Notes: generated by a model not told the origin, from the sequence alone. A DNA stretch of 64,000 nucleotides from Setoptus koraiensis (GCA_048013815.1 CM106586.1:23312001-23376000), one strand, 5' to 3'; positions 1-12,095 are shown, counted from the first letter of the stretch. A program made the numbers and translations.

Positions 1-251
1 GGAGGATACAATTGTCTAGATCATGCAAGACACCCGTAAGTGACATAACGGGCAGCTCTAGAATGACTGGAAAATAAACGAAATTGTAAACAATAAACAA
101 ACACAATCAAAATAGGAGGTTCAATATTTTGTTTAGCTTTGAATATGTACTTTTAATTACATCTATCGTGATAGTAACTGCCAATCAAGGGTCTCTTTCT
201 ATGGTGACGCTGACTGGGAAATTTCGTATTCATAGTAGCAGTAGAGCAAAA
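1..251. other. 3' flank of the first SLC17-like gene
   Basis: No coding region is supported here. The stretch lies downstream of the stop codon of the minus-strand transporter gene and presumably holds its 3' untranslated region. I see no other element. Confidence 0.5.
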
Positions 252-2398
252 TCATGCGAATGACGCCTCTTTCGAGTTTTGAATAGCTGGAGTATTAGGT
301 GGATTCTGCTTCAATGCCAAGAACAAAACAAAACCCAAAGAGTTGACAAAACCAAAGCAGGCGAACAACCAATTCCATGCAGCTTGTGTGCCACCCTGAA
401 TTTTCAATATTTGATTGATTCCGGTAAATTAACAGATATTGTATGAGTCAATTATGCAAATCAGGGACCATCATAGAAATCTGGTATCCACTTGAAAATA
501 CTCACCATCGCATCAAAGACCAGTCCGACGCAACAACAAAACGAGGGTATGAGGCCGCAACCTATTGTATTATATACACTGAACATTGTTCCGCTGAGGC
601 CAGCCTGACTCCAGTCATCGATGATAGTGCCCATCATGACAAGCTCTGTGGCCTGTTGAAGAGACTTGTTGATTGCGAACACTATGGTTTCTCCACTATT
701 GATGAAAGTTGGCAGTATCCAAGTAATGAGAGCGCCAGTGGAAGCTAATTAGTATGTTCGGAGAACGACAACCGAATATAACAATGGGGAAAATGATTCG
801 GTCAGAATCTTAGTTGTCATGATCAACCAATTGAAGATAGAACTCATAGAGTAAAAAGACTTGAAAGACGATGATACATGTATTGTTGACGCGCTCGTTT
901 TTCTGTTGTTCTCACCTATACAATATACCAAGGATCGCGCTTTGAATCCTGACCATTTCAATTTAAGAATTAAAAATCCCAACAATTCACTCGACCATAG
1001 TATCGCCAACAATGAGGCAGACTGTATAAGAGAGCATATTAGACCAATAGACGCCATGTCCATTCCCATGATCACTCTCATATAGGTCGGCAATAGGTTA
1101 ATAAAAGAAGTTTGTGTACAATCGTAGAAAACAAAGCTCGCCATCAAGATGTAAAAGTTTCTTGAGGCAAACAACTTTTTCCACGGAGCTGACGGTGCTG
1201 ACGGCCCGCCGTTATCGGATGGTTTAAACGCTCTCTTTGACAGAATAATTTTCAATTCCTCTTGGCTGACGAGCCAGCATTCTTCTGGTGAATTTCTCAC
1301 TACTATCAACCAAAGTAACAACCAGACAGCCCCCATGAAACAAAATCCATAGAAGGCCCATGACCAGTGATAAGAGCACAGATAACTAGTGATCAACGGT
1401 GTGATTGTGGTGCCACCAATGGCGAAAAATTGCAACATCGCTACGGCTCTCGTTGTCTCGTAGGAGGGAAACCACGTATCAATCATACCTAAAGAAAATT
1501 GTTTTGATAAAAAAATTTGTGTAAATCGATTATTAGTGTCTCACCGTCATCATGTTTTAACTCTGGTAAATCAATTGGTAGTAAGTTTACAATGTTGCTG
1601 TTTTTAATTTTTATATCGATCTTACCGAAAAAAATTGGAAAACAAGCGGCCCCTCCAAGACCCATGATAAATCTCAATAACGCCACCCATTGCCAGCCGA
1701 AATACACTGCGCTTGGTATGAGAGCCATCGTAATCAGGGTGACTATTTGTGATATGATAATTGGTTTGTTAACTCCATTTTTGCCAGCCCAATGCGACAG
1801 GTAAATTTGGGGCAACTTTGAGATGGGTAGGCAAATGAGATATTGCAAACGTATTAATTAATTTTGCATAGTTACAGATGCGATTAAGTAATAAGTAAGT
1901 ATGCTCTTATTTTTAACTTACCGCATAACCGATGAAATAAACGTTGATTATTATACTTTGTACAAAGTTCGACCAAACAAATTCGCCATCGGCCGCAATA
2001 GCTATCTCCGACACTAAATTTGGATCATCTGTATCCCTTAATGGATGCTCTTCATTATCGAGAGCAGTATGATTGACCATTTTGACAATGGCCACCGTTA
2101 TTGACAGACGCAACATAAACATGAGAGCTAGGCCTGTTGAGGCCAAAAACATTACCACCCATCTGACGTGATGAAAAACTTCGTTGGGCCATTGACGTTG
2201 AGTTATGAGGCTCTTAGACAATTCAAAGGTTTCTATCGACTTTTGTCTCTCTAGTTTGCTCAATACGCTCAGTTCATTTTTTTTGATAAAACTATTTCTA
2301 AGTTCTCGACATAGGATATCTTGCATAGAACGCGTGGTCGAGTCGTTTGTTTCGTCAAATGATAAAGTGTCGTCAGTTTGAATTGAATTCATTGCCAT
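252..2398 (-). CDS. SLC17-like (sialin/phosphate-type) MFS transporter, copy 1
   Basis: Multi-pass carrier of the major facilitator superfamily, SLC17 branch (organic anions such as sialic acid, glutamate or phosphate); the substrate cannot be read from sequence. Five exons fit GT-AG rules: 2398-1922, 1815-1626, 1488-916, 744-506 and 395-252, intron phases 0, 1, 1, 0, giving 540 residues. About 70 N-terminal residues are cytoplasmic. They are followed by the first helix containing LRLSITVAIVKMVN, which matches the family's first-helix pattern. Further marks are GLGGAACFPIFFG after exon 2, a WSWAFYGFCF segment and FINLLPTYM in the second half, close to the family's LLTLLPTYM. The C-terminus is short and polar. 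A paralogue with the same exon structure lies about 1.8 kb away on the same strand. Start chosen at the first ATG; a second in-frame ATG lies two codons on. Confidence 0.85.
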
Positions 2399-4167
2399 CT
2401 GGGCCAGTGTAATTGATTGATGATGAAAGAAGTATTTTTATTTTTTCTATCGAAACTGATATTATTTGTTTTGTCAACGAGGATTTCTTTCGGTCACCGA
2501 TTAGCTCAGAGTAATCGCCGCTGATTGGTCTCGATGACAGTTCATAACGACAATGACGCTAAAACTGCTATAATCACGACAAGATACTTCTAAGGAGTTT
2601 ATATAGTGGTTCAACTATTTTCCGACCAGGTCTCTTTCCATTGGTAGAGCTCGTCATCTGACTCTATTACTAACATCACATAAGTTTCTCATTTTTTATT
2701 AGCTTGACAACAAAGATCGAATGGATGCCACCATAATTTAATATAAATATTGATGATTTCTGCAGGTCACCATTAGGGATCCCGGTAAACAATAATAAAA
2801 CAAATATATATTTATAATTCATGGCGCCAATCAGAGAATGATCAAATAAATTCTCTCATCACGATTTGTCATCTGATGTAATGACGCCAATTCATTTAGT
2901 AACTATGGGGGAGCAATTCAGAGTCCCACTTTTTATCGTGCATGGCAACTTGATGGAGAGCTTAACTTTTAATCCATTGCAAACGAGAATTGTTGTTTAT
3001 CATTATTGGCGCTCTTGAAAAACGAGCCCATTCGAAACCATTTGTAACCGCATTACATGTACTCATTTTGTGGCCACCATTGTTGCCAACATGTTGTTTT
3101 TGTCTGATTTTTCTAGGGGTCTAGCTCTCTGAAGCGTTTGATACACTTGTCTGAGCGGTGTTGTGGCATGGTTGAAACTTTCGTGACTTTTCGTTCACAT
3201 GTCGACATGCTCAATTCTCTTTGGTTATACCTTTGGTATGCGCGTCAGCACGTTGAAAAGTAACTTGTCGAACGCACTCATTGTTGCAGACTGATCACGT
3301 GGAAATGTCACTTGACTGAGGGAAACAGAAGATTCGTTCTAGTTGTCAGAACATTACCGGATTGTTCTTTTAAGTACACAAAAGAGCCTGATGTTCGAAA
3401 AGTGCCGATTGAATGAGAGAATCAGAATAACGAGTCTTGTCTGCAAGATAACAGCCAATCAAAACCAATGGACCTAGCACGATTGCGCAAGCAAACATCA
3501 GTGGCTAGATGTCAGCAGCAAGCGAACCAGAATTAAAAAAAAACTTTGCACTAACATGTAAGGTCATAGAGACCCTGCTATACCATAGGTAGATCTACCA
3601 GTTTAAGGTGTCTAACTTGGCAAGTCAGGATGAAACGTAATGAATAACACTAGTAATGTGCTCATCGCCCTTGTTCGTGCTGACAAATCGAGCTTGTCCC
3701 TACCGGAATTGACAATGGATTATGAGGGCAACATCGAATTTGGAATGTATCGAGTTTGAGAAAATGCACCGGAAAGACGAGAGGAAGTCCTGCGCAACAC
3801 TTATCGACCCGGTCCGATTATCTGCAACCAATGGACAGATTTTTTTTCTCCGATTTTTCGAGATCAATGCAAATGGAGATAATAATGATCATAGTTGATC
3901 TGCGTATTATTTAAATATTCATGTAAGCAAATGTATTTTAGCATATAAATAATGTTGGAAAATATTCTGAGTTTTTAGCCTCTGTAAGTTTACTGATGAT
4001 TTTCTGAACCGTATTTGTTGATTCAATCAAGTTGTAATTGTATTTCTACGTGGGCCCAGTCAGATTTTGCAGTTTCCGGGCCCATGGTTCAGCCATAATT
4101 GGCCAATACCCGAATAATTCTACTTTTTACATAGTGTTTCAAACGCAAGGTCACACTCATGAACATT
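2399..4167. other. Intergenic region between the two SLC17-like genes
   Basis: No gene is supported. The part up to about 3.05 kb is the 5' flank of copy 1 and shows patchy similarity to the flank of copy 2 around 6.7-6.9 kb (shared CTTTTAATCCA block and TTGTTTA blocks), so the duplication included several hundred bases of upstream DNA. From about 3.1 to 4.1 kb I see nothing recognisable. Confidence 0.5.
2598..2606 (-). promoter_or_regulatory. TATA box of SLC17-like copy 1
   Basis: On the minus strand the sequence reads CTATATAAA, 200 bases upstream of the start codon. The same CTATATAAA lies 187 bases upstream of the paralogous gene, so the element is conserved between duplicates. Confidence 0.55.
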
Positions 4168-6233
4168 TTATGGGAGCGAGGTCTCTTTGGATTTTAGATC
4201 AACTGGACTAGCCGGCAGAGTATGTTTCAGTGCTAAAAATATAATAAAACCAAGCGAGTTGACAAAACCGTACCACGCAAACAACCAATTCCAAGCCTCT
4301 TCCGTTCCACCCTTCATTCATATTGTACAATATATCGACACAAGATATGGATTTTTTTTTTGATATGTGAATTTTCAGAGAAAACAGAACAAAACATTCC
4401 TTTCGAGCACTGTACTATACATACCATCTTGTCGAAAACTAGTCCAACCGTGCAACCAAACAAGGGACATATGCCACACGAAATAGTATTATAAACGCTG
4501 AACATAATTCCGCTCAGGCCGACTTTTCCCCAATCGTCTACAATGGTTCCCACCAAGACCAGTTCTGTGGCTTGATGAAGGGACTTGTTGATTGCGAATA
4601 TTATTGTTTCTCCTCCATCTACGAATGTTGGCAGTGACCAAGTGATGAGAGCACCGAGGGAGGCTGTCGCACGATATAATAGTCAGTATAAAATAGATTC
4701 AACAATTAATCAGTTTATTATCAAACCAAAATGTTATGTTGGTAAGCTGCTTGTTTGTTGTTTCTATTCACCTATGCCGTAGACTATCGTTCTAGCCTGG
4801 TGGCCTGACCATCTGAATTTTACCATAAGAAATTCCAACAATTCACTGGACCATATTGTCGCCAACAAAGAAGCAGACTGAACTAGACAGGCAATTTGAC
4901 CTATGGATTTTATGTGCATGCCCATTATCACTCTCATATAGGTGGGCATAAAATTTAAAAAAGACGCTTGTGTATTATCGTAAAAAGTATAACTGGCCAT
5001 CAATATGTAAAAGTTTCTAGAGAGGAACAACTTTTTCCAGGGCGCTGAGGGCACTAGCGATGCGCCGTTATTAGACGGTTTAAACGCTCGCTCTGACATA
5101 ATAATTTTCAATTCTTCTTGACTAACGAGCCAGCAATTCTCTGGCGAATTTCTGGCCAAAATCAACCAAAGTAACAACCAGACAGTTCCGATCATGCAAG
5201 ATCCGTAGAATGCCCACGACCAATCGTAAGAGCAAAGGTAACTTGTGATCAATGGATTGAGTGATTTGCCGGCAATGCCAAAAAATTGCAAAAGTGCTAT
5301 CGCTCGCATTCTCTCATGCGACGGTAGCCAGATATCGATCATACCTGAACAGAAGATTATTTGTTTATTAGTCTGTTGATCGGTTGATAATTAGAAAAAT
5401 CAGAAAGAGACGGCTAATTGCAGCAGTTTTAGCTTACCGATAAAAAGTGGGTAGCAAGCAGCGCCTCCGAGGCCCGTGATAAATCGTAACACGGCCACCA
5501 ATTGCCAGTTCATGCGGGCAGCAATCGGTATGAGAGCCGTGCAAATGAGCGATACAATTTGCGATATTATGATTGGTTTGTTGAATCCGTTTTGGCCAGC
5601 CCAGTGCGACAAGTAAATTTGGGGCAACTTGACGTTCAATCAATAGATTCATTTAGATTTAGCAAACAATGAGATTAGTCAATTTTTTCTTGTGTCACGT
5701 TATCATTATCATTTCTGCCATCAAGTGTGCGCCAACCAATGACGAATCCACTAATTTTCCGTACTTACCGCATAACCAATGAAATAGACATTGATTATCA
5801 AACTCTGTACAAAGTTCGTCCAGACAAATTCACCATCAGTACTGACCCAATCAGACTGTCCCAAATCGCCCAGATCTTCGCCTGGATGTTCCATCATATA
5901 GAGGGCAGTCTGATTGACCATTTTGACGATGGTCACCGTTATCGACAGACGCAATAGGTACATGAGGGCCAAACCGGAACCGGCTAAAAACATGAGCAAC
6001 CACCTCACATGATGAAAAACTTTGTTTGGCCATTGGCGTTCGCAAAGAAGCCTCTTCGAAAGTTCGAAAGTTTCCACTGATTCCTGTACCTTCGCCACTA
6101 TATTCGATGGGTCTTTTTTTCGCCTAGCTATGCTATTCCTGAGCTCTTTGCATAAAATATCTGGCATCGATCTGGTGGTCAAATCATCTAGATCGGCACA
6201 TGAGGTTGTATCGTCATACATGATAGGATTCAT
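4168..6233 (-). CDS. SLC17-like (sialin/phosphate-type) MFS transporter, copy 2
   Basis: Tandem paralogue of the preceding transporter and presumably a membrane carrier of small organic anions. Exons are 6233-5769, 5627-5438, 5344-4772, 4663-4425 and 4311-4168, giving 536 residues. Exons 2 to 5 have exactly the same lengths as in copy 1 (190, 573, 239, 144 bases) and all intron phases match. The first helix carries LLRLSITVTIVKMVNQTAL. Conserved blocks are GLGGAACYPLFIG, WSWAFYGSCMIGTVWLLLW and FLNFMPTYMRVIMGM. The last intron has a weak pyrimidine tract before its acceptor at 4312-4313, the least certain boundary. An in-frame TTG upstream would add 11 residues, but the ATG at 6233 aligns with the copy 1 start. 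The two proteins differ mainly at the N-terminus and in the loop after helix 1. Confidence 0.84.
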
Positions 6234-6419
6234 TGAGATTCGGGCAAAATTTAAGCTTGGTGCCAATCACTGCAATTTATCTACAATGGGCTTCTTTAGC
6301 AGTCTCTTTAACCGTCTGGAAACTGTGGGCGTCAACAGTGAATGATGATCATTTTCTATGGCTCGTTCAATTATGACAAACTTGACAAAATTGTTGGGCG
6401 ATAAATATTTTAGCCCACG

Positions 6420-6428
6420 TTTATATAG
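6420..6428 (-). promoter_or_regulatory. TATA box of SLC17-like copy 2
   Basis: Minus-strand CTATATAAA, 187 bases upstream of the chosen ATG, matching the element in front of copy 1 in sequence and spacing. Confidence 0.55.
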
Positions 6429-7215
6429 CAATCGGATGATTATAATTTAGCTCAGATTTATTCTGATTAATGATTAAGATGATGGAGCTACTACAAACTA
6501 TTCGGCACACTATTTTTATTAGCTCGACAACAGCAATTTCGTTAGCTCGTCAACAGAATTGTTCGCCACAAGGCTACAATGATGTTTCCCAGATATTTCG
6601 AACTACAATAAAATAATCAGTGTGCTCGCCATTGTCTATTTAACTCACAAACAACTTGTTGACAGCAATCAAAATGTCTTTCTCCAATATGAATATGATC
6701 AATATGATAGATGATATTAATTTAACTTGCTTTTGGAGTCTTTGAGGGGGAGTCTCATATAGTCTCATGCATGTTCTCTTGTGTGTCATGGTCGAAAGGC
6801 TTAACTCACACACTTTTAATCCACAATTAACAGCAATTATTTACAAGAGAGAACGTTGTTTACTATCAGTTGTTGCCATGGGCAAGTTACCGAGGCATTA
6901 CGGCTCATTCAATCATTGCTGATTTTTTTGTTTGTGTGTTTTTATTTTAGGCCCCCGACATTGCTGACATCTTTGTTGGAAGCCTCCGAAAAAATGTTTC
7001 CATGACATTTCTCGTCAGCCCAAATAGCGTCAAATAGACGTAAATAAAACTGAAATGACACTTTCTGGTTCCCAGAGTGTCTAAGAAACATCCTCGTAAT
7101 GATGGCGAGTTGTCAGCAAACACTGGCCACATCGCGAACTGCTATAGCTTTGATCCTGTTCTCTATAAATGAATGAACCCCTTAACGCCGAACGGTCAAA
7201 AAGCGGGGTCTGGGT

Positions 7216-7545
7216 CGCTTATTCGACTGGCAAAATGTCGACAGTGCATTGGTTCGACAGTACGAATTTTCGACAAAACTTCCGTTCGACAGGGGCTTTC
7301 CAGGTGTATTCTGGAGGGTTCGAATATCTTTTGAGCATAAACAAACTACCAACCAAACCAACCAACCAATTCTCTCCTGATTCCCTACAATCGATCTAAA
7401 TGGTCTTAAAAAAAGCCGAAATAGCCCTAGAATCTACCTGAAAAGCCCATGTCGAACAAAAGTGTCGATGATTCGTACTGTCGAACAAATGTACTGTCGA
7501 AATTTTGTACGTCGGGCAAGAGTAGTGTCGAAAGAATGTACGTCT
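7216..7545. repeat. Foldback/MITE-like element rich in TGTCGAA motifs
   Basis: Two arms are in inverted orientation. GTTCGACAGTACGAATTTTC at 7252-7271 is matched by its near-perfect reverse complement at 7467-7486, and nested GTTCGACA-type repeats lie further in and out (7283-7292 against 7449-7456). About 190 bases separate the arms. The interspersed TTCGACA/TGTCGAA spacing is typical of non-autonomous DNA elements with subterminal repeats. I could not fix target-site duplications, so the limits are approximate. Confidence 0.5.
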
Positions 7546-7868
7546 AACGAATGGCGATGTCCCCAAAGAGCGGGAATCAGACGGTCAAAATCGTAAAACT
7601 GGAATTCAGATGCCGACTAGACAAACAAACAAATAACTTCTAATAAAAAAATGGCCGAAATGCTTATGACAGATAGAAAATCGAAACCTGAAATACCGTT
7701 GCCCATCGTATCGGCCACTTGCCACGCTGATACGGACCATCAGTTGAACAAAATTTAGATCTCTGAATCTCGTTCGAGTCTCACCGAGATTTGCCCAGCG
7801 AGATATTCACAGAGTGAGGTCATACAACTAATGTACTAACAACTAATGATCAAATATGTCACTATCTC

Positions 7869-7874
7869 TTTATT
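7869..7874 (-). terminator. Poly(A) signal of protease 1
   Basis: AATAAA on the minus strand, five bases after the stop codon. The same signal at almost the same spacing follows proteases 2 (10027-10032) and 3 (12124-12129). Confidence 0.6.
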
Positions 7875-7879
7875 TGTCC

Positions 7880-8713
7880 TCAATAATTTTGACCCAGTTC
7901 TTCTGAGAGAAATCTTTTAATTAAGCGCACCACTATATTTATCCTCGAAAAGTACGTTATTCCCAGAAGACCGTCTTTGCAACCTGAACGTGATACAATA
8001 CCATAAACTTCCCACTTGCCCTCTCGATTATATAGAGCTGGTCCACCCGAATCACCAGGGCAGCGTGAACGAGAAGTGAGAGCAAGTGTACAGAATTCAG
8101 GGCAGGGTTTACTAGAGCTAATAACACGTGTACAGAATTCAATTAAGGGGCGGATTATGCAATATTTCGAATCAATGATTTCGACAATAGCAGTCGTTGG
8201 TTTTTCATCTCTTTCTTGCGTGCCATCCCATTCGTTGTACCTAACTCTCCAGCCAGCAACGATGAGATTTGTGTCATCAACCAAGTCTTTCTCCTCCGGT
8301 GGTGGCAAACTAGCGGGTTTCACATAATTTGTCCATTGAAGTGGTTTGTCCAGTATAATTACTCCTACATCGGTGAATGTGATGTGAGTGAGAGATAAAG
8401 CTCTTCGACCTTGCTTCCCGTCGTCACTAATTGAACCGGCAAGAACATAAGTGGTGTTTGTATCATGCAGGCAATGGGCAGCTGTTAATACAGCTTGTTC
8501 ATGTATGATTGCACCACTACAACGTTTAATTTCTGTTTCGATGGCCACTAACCAAGGGAGATTTTCGTCAACGGTGATTTCTTGCCGTGGCTTATAGGGC
8601 ATCCGTTTACCCAAGGCTCTTGCGGCCCGCTGTTCGTCGGGTCCCAGAACTAAGATCACGAATAAAACGCATGATGCAACATACGAAAGTACTCTCACTT
8701 GCAAGCGAGCCAT
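7880..8713 (-). CDS. Secreted S1-fold serine protease paralogue 1, triad intact but no IVGG
   Basis: Chymotrypsin-fold protein of 277 residues with a signal peptide (SYVASCVLFVILVLG). The triad can be assigned: His in TAAHC, Asp in TDVGVIIL and Ser in GDSGGP. The usual IVGG start of the mature enzyme is absent; the equivalent place reads KRMPYKPRQ. A 42-base tandem duplication just before GDSGGP inserts 14 residues with two extra cysteines beside the S1 pocket. I chose the ATG at 8713 because it is the only start shared by all three paralogues. An in-frame ATG at 8893 would put 60 charged residues before the signal peptide and is lost in copy 2. It may be a working protease or a binding protein; the family (group 3 allergen/trypsin-like) is clear, the target unknown. 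Confidence 0.82.
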   Translation of the reverse strand: MARLQVRVLSYVASCVLFVILVLGPDEQRAARALGKRMPYKPRQEITVDENLPWLVAIETEIKRCSGAIIHEQAVLTAAHCLHDTNTTYVLAGSISDDGKQGRRALSLTHITFTDVGVIILDKPLQWTNYVKPASLPPPEEKDLVDDTNLIVAGWRVRYNEWDGTQERDEKPTTAIVEIIDSKYCIIRPLIEFCTRVISSSKPCPEFCTLALTSRSRCPGDSGGPALYNREGKWEVYGIVSRSGCKDGLLGITYFSRINIVVRLIKRFLSEELGQNY

Positions 8714-9994
8714 TTCTTTCAATCTCTTCAATCTACTGAATTCACTGTCTGCTTGTCTATGTTCCAAAAGTCTCTTTTTCAAAAGTCTCTTCGTCCAGAA
8801 ATCAGTCTCTTCGCCGGAGTTTGCATCTGAAGTTGAGCGTCGATAGTGGTGATGTTTTTGAAAACATCTCGATATGTTTCCTTCGCTACACATCTAATGC
8901 AATCAATGTGTAACTTGATCAGCCATCAAAAACTATAATTTCTAGATGGATACGAACGGAGCGGCCCTCCGACGAGATGATACAGTCAGTAGTTGAAACC
9001 ACTCACAATCTGTTTTCATGAGATCTAAACGTCAGCGTGTGTTAATTGGTTTTCTCACACCTCTCTTATCTGGGCTGCTTAAAAACGACAACGATTCTGA
9101 TTATCAGAGCCAGTCGGAGGAATCGTGTGAGATTTATTTCGAGTTTCTGGCGCAAGATGTTATAGACGGGCTCGCCATGCGCTACGGAGTTGAGTCCATA
9201 TTTCAAGCTATGACGCTAGTAATTAGTGTTGGCCCGCTCAAACTCTAATCAAATTATACACGCTCGTTGGCTGCTCTTTTATTGTTGTGCTTGTGTTTTA
9301 TTAAATCAATGAAGCACCAGTGGCAAGCCAACAATAAGCTAACAGCCATCATTAGATCTGTTCGTCGCGGGCGCACGACTGTATATCACACTAATCTACT
9401 GAATGCACACAAATGTAACTCTTTCTGGCCCGACAATCATATCTAAAATTAAAATGTCGAACACTTAAAGTCGAATCTCGAATGGAATGTTGCAGGGGTA
9501 TTCACAGTTATGACTTTTTTCGAGCCGTTTCTGAGCTCGAAGTAACTTATTTCACTGCTCGCACTCACCGCCAAAACCGTACTTACAAGTACTTGTTAGT
9601 CAGACCTGTGATATGTCTCGTATCGCAGTGAAATCCAGTCTTGTGTATTGTCCTACTAATTACGAGAACTAACACCAGTCGCAACGAAACATAACCGGTT
9701 GGTCGAAAAAGTTGAGCAAGCTAGATTTGGCGCCGATTTAGCCGCTGGAAAAAACAATAATAGAAGAACAAAGCGATGATGACAAGTCAAAGATTATCAA
9801 GAGGTAGTTACTGCTCGGCGACGATGCATTAAGAGGGACGACCATTCAAAAAGAACACCAATGTCCCTCAGGAAAAAAAATGAAAAAATCTTAATAAATT
9901 CTTTCTAGTTACAACATAGTTCATGCTTCGATCGCACCTTATAATAATGCTACCGAATCGGTCTAATGTCGGTAAAGTTTTCTCGGATATTTAT
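8714..9994. repeat. 5' flank of protease 1, first copy of a tandem unit of about 2.1 kb
   Basis: Together with protease 1 this forms a unit starting near 7840 that recurs from about 9995 to 12095 with high similarity, including long stretches identical but for scattered changes. The flank contains a 76-codon open frame at 9018-9248 that is cut by a stop in the second copy and so is unlikely to be a gene. No other gene is seen. Confidence 0.7.
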
Positions 9995-10037
9995 GAACAA
10001 CTAATGATCATATATGTCACTATCTCTTTATTTGTCC

Positions 10038-10835
10038 TCAATAATTTTGACCCAGTTCTTCTGGGAGCAATTTTTTAATCTTGTCCACCACTTTATTTAT
10101 CTTCGCAAAGTACGTTATTCCCTGAAGACTGTCTTTGCAACCTGAACGTGATACAATACCATAAACTTCAGAATTGATGCCATCTCGATAATATAGAGCT
10201 GGTCCACCCGAATCACCAGGGCAGGGTTTACTAGAGCTAATAAAACGTGTACAGAATTCATATTCTGGGCGGATTGTGCAATATGCCGGGTCAATGATTC
10301 TGACAGTAGCAGTCGTTGGTTTTTCATCTCTTTCTGGCGTGCCATCCCATTCGTTGTACCTAACTCTCCAGCCAGCAACCATGAGATATGTGCCAATTGG
10401 CAAGTCGTCCCAATCCTCCGGTGGTGGTGGCAAACTAGCGGGTTTCACATAATGTGTCCATTGTAGTGGTTTGTCCAGTATAATTACTGCTACATTGGTG
10501 AATGGGATGTGAGTGAGAGATAAAGCTCTTCGACCTTGCTTCCCGTCGTCACTAAATGAACCGGCAAGAACATAAGTGGTGTTTGTACCATGCAGGCAAT
10601 GGCCAGCTGTTAATACAGCTTGTTTATGTATGATTGCACCACTACAACGTTTAATTTCTGTTTCGATGGCCACTAACCAAGGGAGTTTTTCGTCATCGAT
10701 ATCTTGCCGTGGCTTATAGGGCATCCGTTTACCCAAGGCTCTTGCGGCCCGCTGTTCGTCGGGTCCCAGAACTAAGATCACAAATAAAACGCATGATGCA
10801 ACATACGAAAGTACTCTCACTTGCAAGCGAGCCAT
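10038..10835 (-). CDS. Secreted S1-fold protease paralogue 2, catalytic Asp replaced by Asn
   Basis: This 265-residue paralogue of protease 1 has the same signal peptide region and start context. His is retained (TAGHC) and Ser is retained (GDSGGP), but the triad aspartate position reads TNVAVIIL instead of TDVGVIIL. Loss of that residue normally cuts serine protease activity very strongly. IVGG is absent here too. Six residues before the serine, at the S1-pocket position (Asp189 in trypsin), it has Lys (KPCPGDS), so trypsin-like specificity is not expected. It lacks the 14-residue insert of paralogue 1. Only the ATG at 10835 is plausible, since the upstream ATG of paralogue 1 is mutated. Likely a secreted pseudoprotease or a very weak enzyme. 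Confidence 0.82.
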   Translation of the reverse strand: MARLQVRVLSYVASCVLFVILVLGPDEQRAARALGKRMPYKPRQDIDDEKLPWLVAIETEIKRCSGAIIHKQAVLTAGHCLHGTNTTYVLAGSFSDDGKQGRRALSLTHIPFTNVAVIILDKPLQWTHYVKPASLPPPPEDWDDLPIGTYLMVAGWRVRYNEWDGTPERDEKPTTATVRIIDPAYCTIRPEYEFCTRFISSSKPCPGDSGGPALYYRDGINSEVYGIVSRSGCKDSLQGITYFAKINKVVDKIKKLLPEELGQNY

Positions 10836-12095
10836 TTCTTTCAATCTCTTCAATCTACTGAATTCACTGTCTGCTTGTCTATGTTTCAAAAGTCTCTCCG
10901 TCCACAAATCAGTCTCTTCGCCGGAGTTTGCATCTGAAGTTGAGCGTTGATAGTGGTGATGTTTTTGAAAACAGCTCGATATGTTTCCTTCGCAACATAT
11001 CTAATGCAATCAATGTGTAACTTGATCAGCCATCAAAAACTATAATTTCTAGATGGATACGAACGGAGCGGCTCTCCGACGAGATGATACAGTCAGTGGT
11101 TGAAACCACTCACAATCTGTTTTCATGAGATCTAAACGCCAGCGTGTGTTAATTGGTTTTCTCACACCTCTCTTATCTGGGCTGCTTAAAAACGACAACG
11201 ATTCTGATCATCAGAGCCAGTCAGAGGACTCGTGTAAAATTTATTTCGACTTTCCGGCGCAAGATGTTATAGACGGGCTCGCCATACGCTACGGAGTTTA
11301 GTCCAAATGTCAAGCTATGACGCTAGTAATTAGTGTTGGCCCGCTCAAACTCTAATCAAATTATACACGCTCGTTGGCTGCTCTTTTATTGTTGTGTTTG
11401 CGTTTTATTAAATCAATGAAGCACTAGTGGCAAGCCAACAATAAGCTTACAGCAATCATTAGATCTGTTCGTCGCGGTAGCACGACTGTATATCGCACCA
11501 ATCTACTGAATGCACACAAATGTAACTCTTTCTGGCCCGACAATCATATCTAAAATCTAAATTAAAATGTCGAACACCTAGTCGAATCTCGAATGGAATG
11601 TTGCAGGGGTATTCACAGTTATGACTTTTTTCGAGCCGTTTCTGAGCTCGAAGTAACTTATTTCACTGCTCGCACTCACCGCCAAAACCGTACTTACAAG
11701 TACTTGTTAGTCAGACCTGTGATATGTCTCGTATCGCAGTGAAATCCAGTCTTGTGTATTGTCCTACTAATTACGAGAACTAGCACCGGTCCCGACCATA
11801 CATAGCCGATTTGTCTGAAAAGTTGAGCATGCTAGATTTGGCGCCGATTTAGCCGCTGGAAAAAACAATAATAGAAGAACAAACAGATGATGAAACAAAA
11901 AGATTATCAAGAGATAGTTACTGCTCGGTGACGATGCATTAAGAGGGACCACCATTCAAAAAGAACACCAATGTCCCTCATGAAAAAAAAAATATTAATA
12001 AATTCTAGCTAGTTACATTATAGTTCATGCTTCTTTAATGAAAATGATACTGAATCGGTCTAACGTCGGTAAAGTTTTCTCGGATATTTATGAAC
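10836..12095. repeat. 5' flank of protease 2, second copy of the tandem unit
   Basis: Near-identical to 8714-9994, with small insertions and deletions. It shows the duplication breakpoint near 9995/12095, where the shared 3' flank motif AACAACTAATGATC restarts. No gene is supported. Confidence 0.68.

Larger units (their letters stand above)
6234..7879. other. Intergenic region between SLC17-like copy 2 and protease 1
   Basis: Contains the 5' flank of SLC17-like copy 2, a foldback repeat (annotated separately) and the short 3' flank of protease 1. No other gene is supported. Confidence 0.5.

Noticed and set aside
2630-2700. Possible tRNA (GGTAGAGCTCGTC-like string)
   Set aside because: It resembles a D-arm, but no matching acceptor stem or T-arm with GTTCRA could be paired around it.
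9018-9248. 76-codon open frame in the protease 1 flank
   Set aside because: The second copy of the tandem unit (11127 onward) carries a stop and other changes in the same frame, so it is not maintained as a gene.
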